DNA of 64,000 nucleotides from positions 62,001 to 126,000 of the forward strand of contig NZ_JAGGLV010000016.1 of assembly GCF_017874735.1 (NCBI RefSeq), given 5' to 3'. This DNA is from Paenibacillus silagei. GTDB taxonomy: Bacteria > Bacillota > Bacilli > Paenibacillales > Paenibacillaceae. How positions within the stretch are numbered: position 1 is the stretch's first letter; each line of letters starts with the position of its first letter. Below the pieces are notes generated by a model, which was not told the origin of the DNA, made no database searches, and was given only the letters and a program-made list of their open reading frames with translations. This document shows positions 43,599 to 51,983 of the stretch, one piece after another. The position numbers and the translations under genes are program-made.

Positions 43599-45878
43599 AT
43601 GCATAAGAAATGGCTGTACCGACTGATTCTTTCCTACCTGCCGATTCTGTTTGCCGTAGTATTTTGCCTCATTATTCTATTCTTCCTGACCTTAAATGAA
43701 GCGATGGAGAGACAGACGGCTCAGGCAAACGGCGTGTACGCGGAAAATGTGCTGCAGATTGTGGACACCACCCTGCGCAACCTGGAGACCACCACGATCA
43801 AAAGCCTGCTGCTGGATGAGAAGGTTGGCAGTTATTTCGAACGGCCGGGGAAGCTTGACCCTTATCAGGATTACGGGGTCGCGGAGGTGCTGCTGGATTT
43901 CATGTCGCCGCTGCCGATGATTGATTCGGTCTATCTATACCGCGCAGCCGACGGCAAGGTGCTGATGCAGCATTTCGCCTCCCGCCTGCCGGACTTCGGG
44001 GACCGCAGCTTTATTAAGACTGCGATGGGGAATGCCCCGAGCTATACCTGGAGCGGAATCCGTGACTTGCAGCTTTTCTCCGGGGAGGACCAGCCGAAGT
44101 CGGTCATTTCACTTGTGGAGCAGGTGCCTTACTTCTCCGGTGAGCAGGGACTGATTGTCATTAATGTGCGCAAGGAATCTCTGCAGACGCTGATTCAGGA
44201 TATGAACATGGCGAATACGGAGATCTGTCTGAAGGATGCCGGAGGGATTGCTTTTGCAGGTGCGGATACCTGTTCTGACCCGCAGGTTCAGGATCGGGCG
44301 GTTAGCCGGATGTCCCCCTATACCGGCTGGACGATCAAGGTTGGAATGGCGCGGGCGGAGGCCTTCTCGCTGCTGTCGGCCTTCTCCAATATCTGGGCCA
44401 TTCTGGGCTTTGCGGCTGTCGTTGGCGGGATTGCGGCCATGACCTATGTCAGCCACCGGAATTACCGTCCGATTGAGCAGGTCATGAGCCGGATCTACAG
44501 GTTCGGAGAGGACCGTGCCTTCGGCTGGAAGCCGCAGAGCAAGGAAGGCGACGAATTTGCCTTCATCGGCCATGCGCTGGAGAGCCTGATCGAGCAGACC
44601 AACAGCTATGAGAAGCAGCAGGCCGAGGGGATTCTGCACAGGCGGAATCAGTTATTCAAGGAGCTGCTGGAGAACAGCGGCCAGATGTCGGCGGATAACT
44701 GGAGCAGGGAAGCGGAACGGATCGGGATGGACGGAGAATTCGCAGGTGCGGTGGTGGGCATTGCCGAGATTGATTTCTATGAGGCTTTTGCCTCAGGTTA
44801 CTCGGCACGGGATCAGGCATTGTTCAAATTCACCCTGCGCAGTGTGATTCAGGAGATCTCCGAGAAGGAAGGAGTGTCCCTGTGGACTGAGTGGATCGGA
44901 CCGGTCCGTCTGGGACTGCTGTTCCGCCGCTCTGCGGATGAGGATGCAGCGGACATCACAGAGAAGACGCTGATCATTGCTGAATCTGCCCGGTCCTGGG
45001 TGAAGCAGCATCTCAAGTTCACGGCTACCTTCGGCATCAGCGGACCTGCCGCGGGTCTCAGCGGCTTATCGGGTGCGTACCGCCAGGCCCTGGGGGCGTT
45101 GGACCGCAAAATAACCGTTGGCCCAGGCCGCGTCTATGCGGCGCCTGCCGGCCCGCTGCCTCCGGCTGAAGGAATGGATGTGCTGGTCCAGGCCATCGGT
45201 GCCGTTCCCCAGCTGTACCGGCTGGGGAACACAGAGTGGAAGCCGCTGATCGAGCGGATTTTTGAGCTGCTGGCAGGCGGCAACTACTCCAAAGAGGATA
45301 TCGTCCGGCTGCTGAGGCTGCTGGAGACCGGGCTGTCCCGGGAGATGCAGGAGCTGCCGCCGGAGATGAAGGGGATCTGGAATAACGGACGGCTGCGGGG
45401 TATTCCGCATTCACCGGAGTCTTTTGAATGGATTGAGGAGCTGCACGGGGAACTGGTCTCTTCGCTGGAGGAGATGGAGGAGGCGCTGAGCAGCCTGCGG
45501 ATGAACCGGGAGCAGTACACACTCGCCAATAAGGTGCGCGAATACATTGGCTGCAATTACGCGGACCCCGACTTCTCCCTGACCCATGTTGCCGACAGCT
45601 TCGCCATGAACACCAAGACGGTAAGCCGGATCTTCAAGGAGGAGATCGGCGAGAACTTCGTCGATTATCTGGCCCGCCTGCGTATGGAGGAGGCTAAGCG
45701 CCTGCTGACCGGAACCTCCGAACCAGTGCAGAGCATCGCCGAGCGTGTGGGGTATCTGTACCCCATGTCCTTCATCCGCGTCTTCAAGAAGCTCGAAGGC
45801 ATCACACCCGGCGAATACCGCAAAGCCCAGGGTATTCCCCTGCATGGTGGTGATAGTGAGGGTGATGGGGAGAGTTAG
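43599..45878 (+). CDS. Membrane-anchored AraC-family transcriptional regulator (second locus)
   Basis: 759-residue one-component regulator built like the one at 17566. A hydrophobic segment lies at about 6-30, an extracellular Cache-like sensor follows, and a second membrane segment is at about 262-285. The C-terminal AraC domain has two helix-turn-helix motifs (SLTHVADSFAMNTKTVSRIF and EPVQSIAERVGYLYPMSFIR) and ends in TPGEYRKAQG. The start at 43599 is 9 nt after AGGGG; the ATG at 43590 overlaps this site. It follows the beta-helix gene by 82 bp and likely controls the GH105, import and beta-helix locus. Confidence 0.92.
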   Translation: MHKKWLYRLILSYLPILFAVVFCLIILFFLTLNEAMERQTAQANGVYAENVLQIVDTTLRNLETTTIKSLLLDEKVGSYFERPGKLDPYQDYGVAEVLLDFMSPLPMIDSVYLYRAADGKVLMQHFASRLPDFGDRSFIKTAMGNAPSYTWSGIRDLQLFSGEDQPKSVISLVEQVPYFSGEQGLIVINVRKESLQTLIQDMNMANTEICLKDAGGIAFAGADTCSDPQVQDRAVSRMSPYTGWTIKVGMARAEAFSLLSAFSNIWAILGFAAVVGGIAAMTYVSHRNYRPIEQVMSRIYRFGEDRAFGWKPQSKEGDEFAFIGHALESLIEQTNSYEKQQAEGILHRRNQLFKELLENSGQMSADNWSREAERIGMDGEFAGAVVGIAEIDFYEAFASGYSARDQALFKFTLRSVIQEISEKEGVSLWTEWIGPVRLGLLFRRSADEDAADITEKTLIIAESARSWVKQHLKFTATFGISGPAAGLSGLSGAYRQALGALDRKITVGPGRVYAAPAGPLPPAEGMDVLVQAIGAVPQLYRLGNTEWKPLIERIFELLAGGNYSKEDIVRLLRLLETGLSREMQELPPEMKGIWNNGRLRGIPHSPESFEWIEELHGELVSSLEEMEEALSSLRMNREQYTLANKVREYIGCNYADPDFSLTHVADSFAMNTKTVSRIFKEEIGENFVDYLARLRMEEAKRLLTGTSEPVQSIAERVGYLYPMSFIRVFKKLEGITPGEYRKAQGIPLHGGDSEGDGES

Positions 45879-45960
45879 GCTCATGTGGCCATGTGATGTG
45901 AGCGGGGCGCACAGCGATTAGCCGGTTATAGTTGGCGAAGCTACGGGGGTATAGGTGTGA

Positions 45961-45993
45961 AACAAGACGGCCGGGGTTTCGGGCCGTCTTGTT
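45961..45993. terminator. Strong symmetrical hairpin after the AraC gene
   Basis: A perfect 12-bp stem AACAAGACGGCC / GGCCGTCTTGTT with a 9-nt loop. The T-rich tail is weak on the plus strand, so it may work in both directions or as a processing hairpin. Confidence 0.6.
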
Positions 45994-46037
45994 CGTCTGC
46001 TTGCTGCTGAGTCGCTGCCATTCTGGAAAATAACATC

Positions 46038-46620
46038 GGCGCACGAATGAAGTGCATAAACACACCACATTTTCGCAAATTCACCGTTGGCGCATGTATG
46101 CTGTTTTCCGCATACATTGGGTCCAGTGCCTGCGTGCGAGCTGAATGTATGCTGTTTTCCGCATACATTTGGTCCATGTGCCTGCGTGCGAGCTGAATGT
46201 ATGCTGTTTTCCGCATACATTGGTTCACGTGTCTGCGTGCGAGCAGAATGTATGCTGTTTTCCGTATACATTTGGTCCATGTGCCTGCGTGCGAGCTGAA
46301 TGTATGCTGTTTTCCGCATACATTGGTTCACGTGTCTGCGTGCGAGCTGAATGTATGCTGTTTTCCGCATACATTTGGTCCATGTGCCTGCGTGCGAGCA
46401 GAATGTATGCTGTTTTCCGCTACATTTGGTCCATGTGCCTGCGTGCGAGCTGAATGTATGCTGTTTTCCGCATACATTGGTTCACGTGTCTGCGTGCGAG
46501 CCCAATGATGAAGGGTATAAATACACTGCATTTACGTAAATCTACCGTCGGCGCACGGATGAAGGGATAAATACACCGTATTTACTGGAATAGCACTGTT
46601 GGCGCACGAGTCAAGTGTAT
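46038..46620. repeat. Tandem array of 51/52-bp units, eight near-identical core copies
   Basis: The core palindrome ATGTATGC-N8-GCATACAT starts at 46094, 46145, 46197, 46248, 46300, 46351, 46403 and 46454. Steps alternate 51, 52, 51, 52, 51, 52, 51 because two unit types alternate (linker TTGGTTCACGTGTCTGC or TTTGGTCCATGTGCCTGC). Degenerate flanking units sit at the same 51-bp period (GGCGCAYG at 46038 and 46089; GATGAAGGG at 46507 and 46558). The seventh copy has a 1-bp deletion in its right arm. There is no protein-coding logic, because the period is not a multiple of three. The remaining parts of 45879-46884 hold no recognised gene. Confidence 0.92.
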
Positions 46621-46884
46621 ATGTCCCCCCCAGTGCCGGCGTTGGCAGGCCTCGATCAGCATCTTATTTTCTCCCGGAACAAGCCTCTCCTTTATGCCTG
46701 AAACATCGGCGGGTGTTCTGCACAGCGCTGACAGTAAGCCCGGATTCGGTTGCCGCATTATGTGCACGTATAGCTGCATTTTTGCATGTCGTTATTATGC
46801 TAAAGAAGGGCATGATCGTCAAGGAATCGGCCCGCCGGATACGTTACTCTAGAAGGGTAGATGACATAAGGCTGGAGGGACACG

Positions 46885-47550
46885 ATGCAGCGTTGTTTAT
46901 ATAGAGCCGAGTGCAGGGAGGCTACTAATCCATCAGCGTTCTGGGAGGCACAGACCGGGCTGCTGAATGAACGCATGGACAGGCTGGGCCTGGGACGGCT
47001 TAGTATTTTTCAGGATGGCAAGGAGCTGTTTCTGTACTATGAGTGCACCCGCCGGGAGGTGGAGCCGGAGCAGCTGTTTCAGGGGACTGCAGAGATTCTC
47101 AAGGAATGGCCGGGAGGGGAGCAGCCCCGGTTGTGGGTGCCTATGATGGATATTTTCCATTATCAGCAGCCAGTCTCCGCAGAGCATTGGAAGCGCAGTC
47201 ATGCGGCGGGAACCCCCTACGGAAGAGTGGCGGCGCTGAAGCCGGAGCAGGTCGCAAGCTATGTGTATCACCATTACCAGTATCAGGAGGAGCATCCGGG
47301 GGACGGCGACAAATATGGGATTATCGGGCTGCATGAGAACCTGCTGTTTTTTTATTCCGAGCTGCCTGCAACGGTGGAGCCTGCCCCGTACGCCGGGAAG
47401 CTTGCCACGAATCTCCGGCCGGACAACTGGGGTGAGGTGATGGACCCGCATTTCAGGAAATGGAGTGAGATGCCGCCGGATCAGGCCATTTGGAAAAAGC
47501 TTACGCTCGTCCTAACCATCCCCCGCCCCTATGCGGAAAAAGGAGAATGA
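46885..47550 (+). CDS. Rhamnose-mutarotase-like protein (divergent)
   Basis: 221 residues, about twice the length of RhaM. The first half carries a stretch reminiscent of L-rhamnose mutarotase: LSIFQDGKELFLYYECTRRE, then a helix, then LWVPMMDIFHYQQP, which parallels the YSIFLD, LFAYLE and EVFHL blocks of that family. The second half has HYQYQEEHPGDGDKYGIIGLHENLLFFYSE, which may be a second ferredoxin-like half. A sugar-epimerising or sugar-binding role is possible but not proven. The start has GGAGG about 7 nt upstream. It ends 2 bp before the giant GH2 gene, so the two are co-translated. Confidence 0.7.
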   Translation: MQRCLYRAECREATNPSAFWEAQTGLLNERMDRLGLGRLSIFQDGKELFLYYECTRREVEPEQLFQGTAEILKEWPGGEQPRLWVPMMDIFHYQQPVSAEHWKRSHAAGTPYGRVAALKPEQVASYVYHHYQYQEEHPGDGDKYGIIGLHENLLFFYSELPATVEPAPYAGKLATNLRPDNWGEVMDPHFRKWSEMPPDQAIWKKLTLVLTIPRPYAEKGE

Positions 47551-47552
47551 TT

Positions 47553-50500
47553 ATGCTACGTACATCGATATGTCTCAATGGTGAGTGGGATTTCATGCCG
47601 CTCTATGACCAGCCGCGCACTCGCGCCCTTCCGGAGAAATTGCAATACGAGGCCCGTAAAATACAGGTTCCATCGAGCTGGCGCTACAGCTATACTGCGC
47701 CTTCGGGCAGCAAATTCGGCGAAGTCGCCGACCATAATTTTCAGCCCTTCGATGTTTACAGCTACCCGGAGGAATGGAATGCAGCCGAAGCCGGGGTGCT
47801 TCACCGCAGCTTTCAGGTGCCGGAGACAATGCTGGAGCAGCGGGTCGTACTTCGGTTCGATGGCATTATGCAAAAAGCGGCAATCTATCTGGACCGCGAG
47901 CGGATTGCGCTCTGGGAGGACGGCTTCCTGCCCTTGCGGCTGGATATCACCGGGCTGGTGAAGCCCGGCCGGGAGCAGCAGCTGCACGTGGTCTGCGGCA
48001 GCTTCGACACGGCCGTGCTTCCCTCCGGGGAGACCAAAATCACCGGACTCTCCGGCTCCTGGTTCGGCAGAATCGCCCGGGGCATCTGGCAGGATGTCTT
48101 CCTGGAGACCTATCCGCCGGTATCGCTGGAGGATCTTATGATCCGCACCTCTTTCCGGCAGGGAAGGCTGGAAGTGGATGCCCTGATAAGCGGCACAGAA
48201 GACGGTCCCTTGTCCGAAGGACTGCGGGTGCTTTTGCAGGTCAGGGAGCGAACGTCCGGCGTTCCGGCCGCACGGACAGAGCCGCCCCATCTGTCGCAGA
48301 AGCTGGCGGCCGCCCGTCCGCTGCCCGTACTTGAAGCGGAAGCCGCAGTAGCGCTTCGCCCTGCGGAGGCTGCGGCCGGACGGCAGTTATGCAGAAATAC
48401 CGGCAGCCGGGAGTGGGGAGGAGCGGCATTCAGCCTGCCCTGGCAGGAGGCCATGCTGTGGAGTCCGGATTCCCCTGTCCTGTATGAGCTGGAGCTAGTG
48501 CTTCAATCGGGCGATGTCGTTCTGGACCGCCGGAGCGAGACCTTCGGCTTCCGGGAGTTCTGGTGCGAAGGGCCGCAGTTTATGCTGAACGGGATTCCCG
48601 TTAATCTGCGGGGGGACTCTTGGCATTTTCAGGGGGCGGCCCAGCAGACAGAGGACTATATCCGTAACTGGTACCGGATGTGCCGGCAGGCGGGCATTAA
48701 CAGCATCCGGCTCCATGCGCAGCCGTATCCGTCAGATTATCTGCGGATTGCCGATGAGGAGGGGATGCTGATTGTCGATGAGACGGCTATCTACGGCTCC
48801 AGCAAAAGCATGGATGCCGCCCATCCAGATTTCATAGACAATTGCCGTGCGCATGTGCAGCGGCTGGTGCAGCGGGACAAGAATCACCCCTCGGTCATCC
48901 TGTGGAGTGTGCAGAACGAGATGCGTTGGGTGGATGGACGCGATGAATACAAGCAGCATATCCCCGGCCTGATTGAGCTGATGAAGGCGCTGGATGATAC
49001 CCGCCCGGTCATGGTGGAAGGGGATAACCGCCTGGTCTCCAGGCAGCAGACCGAGGTGGAGAGCCGCCATTACAATATTGACGGCACCATCGCGCAGTGG
49101 GACCGGCAGGTTCCGCTCACCTTCGGTGAGCATGGCGGCTGGTGGTACATCTGTCCGCAGAACAGCAGCATGTACTCGGGAATGGATGTATATAAGGATT
49201 CGGACGCAAGTGCTGCCGGGCTGGCCCGCAAGGAGCGGCTGTTCGTGGAATATGCAAGGCGGCAGGGAGTTTCAGGCATCTCTACCTTTAACTTTGTCCA
49301 TTACTTCATGCGGGCGATGCCGGAGCAGGAGCTGAAGCTGCCGCAGGCTGATCTGACCACACCCGGTTCCAAGCCTGCCGTGATTCCGGCCTACTCGCTT
49401 TCGCTGAACAACGGGCTGCTGCCGGAGGAATATCCGGTCTACAGGCCTAATCCGGCTTTTGCTATTATGGCTGCGGCCTTCAAGCCGGTAACGCTGATTG
49501 CCGCCGAATACAACCGCTGCTTCTTCGATGATGCGCCGGTCTCCCGCAGCTTCGATGTCTATAACGATACACTGTCCACGCAGGAAGTAACGGTGGAATG
49601 TGAAGTCATGCAGGGCGGGCGCAGCGTACACAGCGAGACCTTCCGCTTCCGTCATGAGCCTGCTCAGCGCCGGAGCATCCGGCTGGAGTGGATGCCGGAG
49701 GCAGTCCATGGCGAAGGAGCTGGGGTAGCAGTAGGAGATAGGGTAGCAGCAGGAGATGGGACATCAGTACAAGATGGGGCAGGAGTAGGAAAAGGGGCAA
49801 AAGGAGGAGAGGGGGCCGGAGTAGGAGCACCAGTAGGCGCACCGGTAGGTGAAGGAGAAGCCACTCTGTCTGCCCGGCTGTTCCATGGCAGCGAGCTGAT
49901 GCATGAGCTTGAGGTAAGCTACCGCCTGCTGTCCGGGAGCTGCCGGACCGAGCCGGTAGAGATTGCCCTGTCCGCAGCATACATCGGCTCTGACCGGGAC
50001 TTCCAGGCGATTCACGCGCTGGTGCCCGCTCTGGTCCGGGCAGAGCCGGAAGCGGTAGATAAGCTTGCGGCTGGAAGCCTGCTGATTGTCGGCAGCAAAA
50101 TGGAGGATAAGGATGGGTCGCTTGACCGGAGGCTGAGAGGATTCGTGCAGCGGGGCGGCCGGCTGCTGCTGCTGGAGCAGCTTCATCTCTCTTGCGGCAG
50201 ACTGCCGCTCACCCGCCGGGAATTCATCCGCGCACATGCCGGGGATTACGGGCATCCGGTTCTCCGGGGATTAGGCCCGGAAGATCTGATGTACTGGCAT
50301 GAGGAGCTGCGCGAGGACGGGCCGCTGCCGATCATCCATGCGGCGTTCGAGAAGCCGGTAATCGGCGACTTCACCCTGCTGCTGGAATGCAGCGCAGGGG
50401 ACTTCGGAGACGGCGGCGATTTGTGGTCGCCGCTGCTGGAATACCGCAGCGGATCAGGCATGTTCCTGGCGAATCAGCTGGAGATTATGGACCATCTCCA

Positions 50501-51983
50501 GCGGGTTCCCCAGGCGCAGCTACTGCTGCGCAGCCTGCTGCAGTATGCGGGCCGCGCAGTCCACGCGGCCGCTGGTCCGGCGGCTGTTGCGCTGCGGTCC
50601 GCCGCGCCGGAGACCGCAGCAGCCGATCTTGCCACCGCCGCCAGGTCCGTCGTAGAGGAGCAATGCGCTACCGTTCCATCATGCACCGATCTTACCGCAG
50701 CCGTAACTGCTCCAGCCCCGGCTGCGGTGCAGCCCGCAGCAGCCGATCCAGCCGCGGCACAATCCGCTGCGGTCTGGGTCCGCAGCGACAGTCCGGCGGC
50801 AGCCTTGCTCGGCAAGCTCCGCCTCAAGGGCCAAAGGCTGGACAGCGCCGCAGGCTTGTCCGGCCTGACCCCCGGCCTCCTCGTCGTGGAGGCCGCACTG
50901 CTGGGCGCACCGGGCGCGGCGGAAGCCGTGCGCCAGGCAGCCCTGGCCGGCGGCATCGTGCTGGTGCTGCCGGCAGAGCCCGGCGGGCAGGAGGCACTCG
51001 CCCGCCTGCTGGACGCTCCCGTGCGTATTGCGCCGCACGGGACGTATCATCTGGCGGCGGACTATGCGCACGCCGCCATGCAGGGCATCAGCCCCGTCGA
51101 CCTGTTCGGCTTCGACAAGGTGCATCTCTCGCCCCGGGATGTCGTCAACCGGGAGCTGGCCGGGTACAGGCTGGAGGTGCCGGACGCCGAGGTGCTGTGC
51201 ACCAGCGTCGAAGGCACAGCCTGGAAGGACTATTTCGCCGGGCAGCATACGGCGGAATACAGCAGGCTGGCGCTGGTCGAGCTGAACCGCAGGAAGGCGG
51301 CTGCTCCGGGAGCTTTTGTGATCCGGCAGGCGGCCGGAGCAGGAGAGATCGTCTGCTCGCAGCTGCTCGCCGACCCGGATAGCGACAAGAGTCTCAGGCT
51401 CTACACGCGCCTGCTCGGAAATCTCGGAGCCGCTTTCGCCGATGAGCTGCTGCTTCATGACAAGGGAGATGCGCAGTGGGCGGTGGAGGCCGCAATGACA
51501 CTGTTCTGTCCGCCGCATACCGGCTACGAGGCGATGAAGGACTACTATACAGACCCCGAATTCTCCCTGAACAATTTGGGGGAAGGCCTATACGGCTGGA
51601 TGAAGAAAAAAGAACGGCGCCCGGACGGAACCTTCCTCATCCCCGCACCGGAGGGCCGGCCCCTGTTCCTGAGCTGCTTCGTGCACCTGCCGGAGACGGG
51701 GGATGCAACCGAAGCAGCCGCAGGAAGCGGGAAGCCGGGTGGAACGAGAACCGGCAGACTCCGGGTGAACTCGGCCTGTGCTTTTGAGATCTATATGAAT
51801 GGCAGGCTGGTGGCAGATCCTGAACAGGAGATTACGCTGGCCAGCGGGATCAACCGCCTGATCGCCATCGTTCGGGGAGCACAGGAGGATATCGCCTTCG
51901 GCATGGTGTTCCTGAATACAGACGGCACGTATATGAATGATCTGGAGTTCCGCCTGACGATGGATGAGGTGGAGCCCAAGTGA
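47553..51983 (+). CDS. Giant glycoside hydrolase family 2 protein with GATase-like domains and low-complexity inserts
   Basis: 1476 residues. A GH2 sugar-binding domain (from LNGEWDFMPL), an Ig-like domain (around 190-330) and a TIM barrel (around 330-640) are seen. The acid/base is in VILWSVQNEMRW and the nucleophile in PLTFGEHGGWWY. After it come two regions resembling the GATase-like domain of large galactosidases (around 835-1000 and 1085-1190) and a C-terminal jelly-roll. Two inserts stand out: a Gly/Val/Ala-rich tract (about 720-770, nt 49711-49860) and an Ala/Pro-rich tract (about 1005-1075). No signal peptide. ATG at 47553 is 7 nt after AAGGAG. The substrate may be a beta-galactoside, beta-glucuronide or rhamnoside-linked sugar; unresolved. 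Confidence 0.88.
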   Translation: MLRTSICLNGEWDFMPLYDQPRTRALPEKLQYEARKIQVPSSWRYSYTAPSGSKFGEVADHNFQPFDVYSYPEEWNAAEAGVLHRSFQVPETMLEQRVVLRFDGIMQKAAIYLDRERIALWEDGFLPLRLDITGLVKPGREQQLHVVCGSFDTAVLPSGETKITGLSGSWFGRIARGIWQDVFLETYPPVSLEDLMIRTSFRQGRLEVDALISGTEDGPLSEGLRVLLQVRERTSGVPAARTEPPHLSQKLAAARPLPVLEAEAAVALRPAEAAAGRQLCRNTGSREWGGAAFSLPWQEAMLWSPDSPVLYELELVLQSGDVVLDRRSETFGFREFWCEGPQFMLNGIPVNLRGDSWHFQGAAQQTEDYIRNWYRMCRQAGINSIRLHAQPYPSDYLRIADEEGMLIVDETAIYGSSKSMDAAHPDFIDNCRAHVQRLVQRDKNHPSVILWSVQNEMRWVDGRDEYKQHIPGLIELMKALDDTRPVMVEGDNRLVSRQQTEVESRHYNIDGTIAQWDRQVPLTFGEHGGWWYICPQNSSMYSGMDVYKDSDASAAGLARKERLFVEYARRQGVSGISTFNFVHYFMRAMPEQELKLPQADLTTPGSKPAVIPAYSLSLNNGLLPEEYPVYRPNPAFAIMAAAFKPVTLIAAEYNRCFFDDAPVSRSFDVYNDTLSTQEVTVECEVMQGGRSVHSETFRFRHEPAQRRSIRLEWMPEAVHGEGAGVAVGDRVAAGDGTSVQDGAGVGKGAKGGEGAGVGAPVGAPVGEGEATLSARLFHGSELMHELEVSYRLLSGSCRTEPVEIALSAAYIGSDRDFQAIHALVPALVRAEPEAVDKLAAGSLLIVGSKMEDKDGSLDRRLRGFVQRGGRLLLLEQLHLSCGRLPLTRREFIRAHAGDYGHPVLRGLGPEDLMYWHEELREDGPLPIIHAAFEKPVIGDFTLLLECSAGDFGDGGDLWSPLLEYRSGSGMFLANQLEIMDHLQRVPQAQLLLRSLLQYAGRAVHAAAGPAAVALRSAAPETAAADLATAARSVVEEQCATVPSCTDLTAAVTAPAPAAVQPAAADPAAAQSAAVWVRSDSPAAALLGKLRLKGQRLDSAAGLSGLTPGLLVVEAALLGAPGAAEAVRQAALAGGIVLVLPAEPGGQEALARLLDAPVRIAPHGTYHLAADYAHAAMQGISPVDLFGFDKVHLSPRDVVNRELAGYRLEVPDAEVLCTSVEGTAWKDYFAGQHTAEYSRLALVELNRRKAAAPGAFVIRQAAGAGEIVCSQLLADPDSDKSLRLYTRLLGNLGAAFADELLLHDKGDAQWAVEAAMTLFCPPHTGYEAMKDYYTDPEFSLNNLGEGLYGWMKKKERRPDGTFLIPAPEGRPLFLSCFVHLPETGDATEAAAGSGKPGGTRTGRLRVNSACAFEIYMNGRLVADPEQEITLASGINRLIAIVRGAQEDIAFGMVFLNTDGTYMNDLEFRLTMDEVEPK

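Noticed and set aside
46087..46539. Open reading frames of about 60-103 codons across the tandem array
   Set aside because: Frames are open only because the repeat lacks stops. The 51/52-bp alternation shifts frame every second unit, and no ribosome binding site is present.
46038..46620. CRISPR array
   Set aside because: The 51/52-bp units are contiguous and near-identical through their whole length, with no unique spacers and no cas genes nearby.
50387..51382. 331-aa arginine/glycine-rich plus-strand frame within GH2
   Set aside because: Overlaps GH2 in another frame, low complexity, no start site; the GH2 frame continues uninterrupted.
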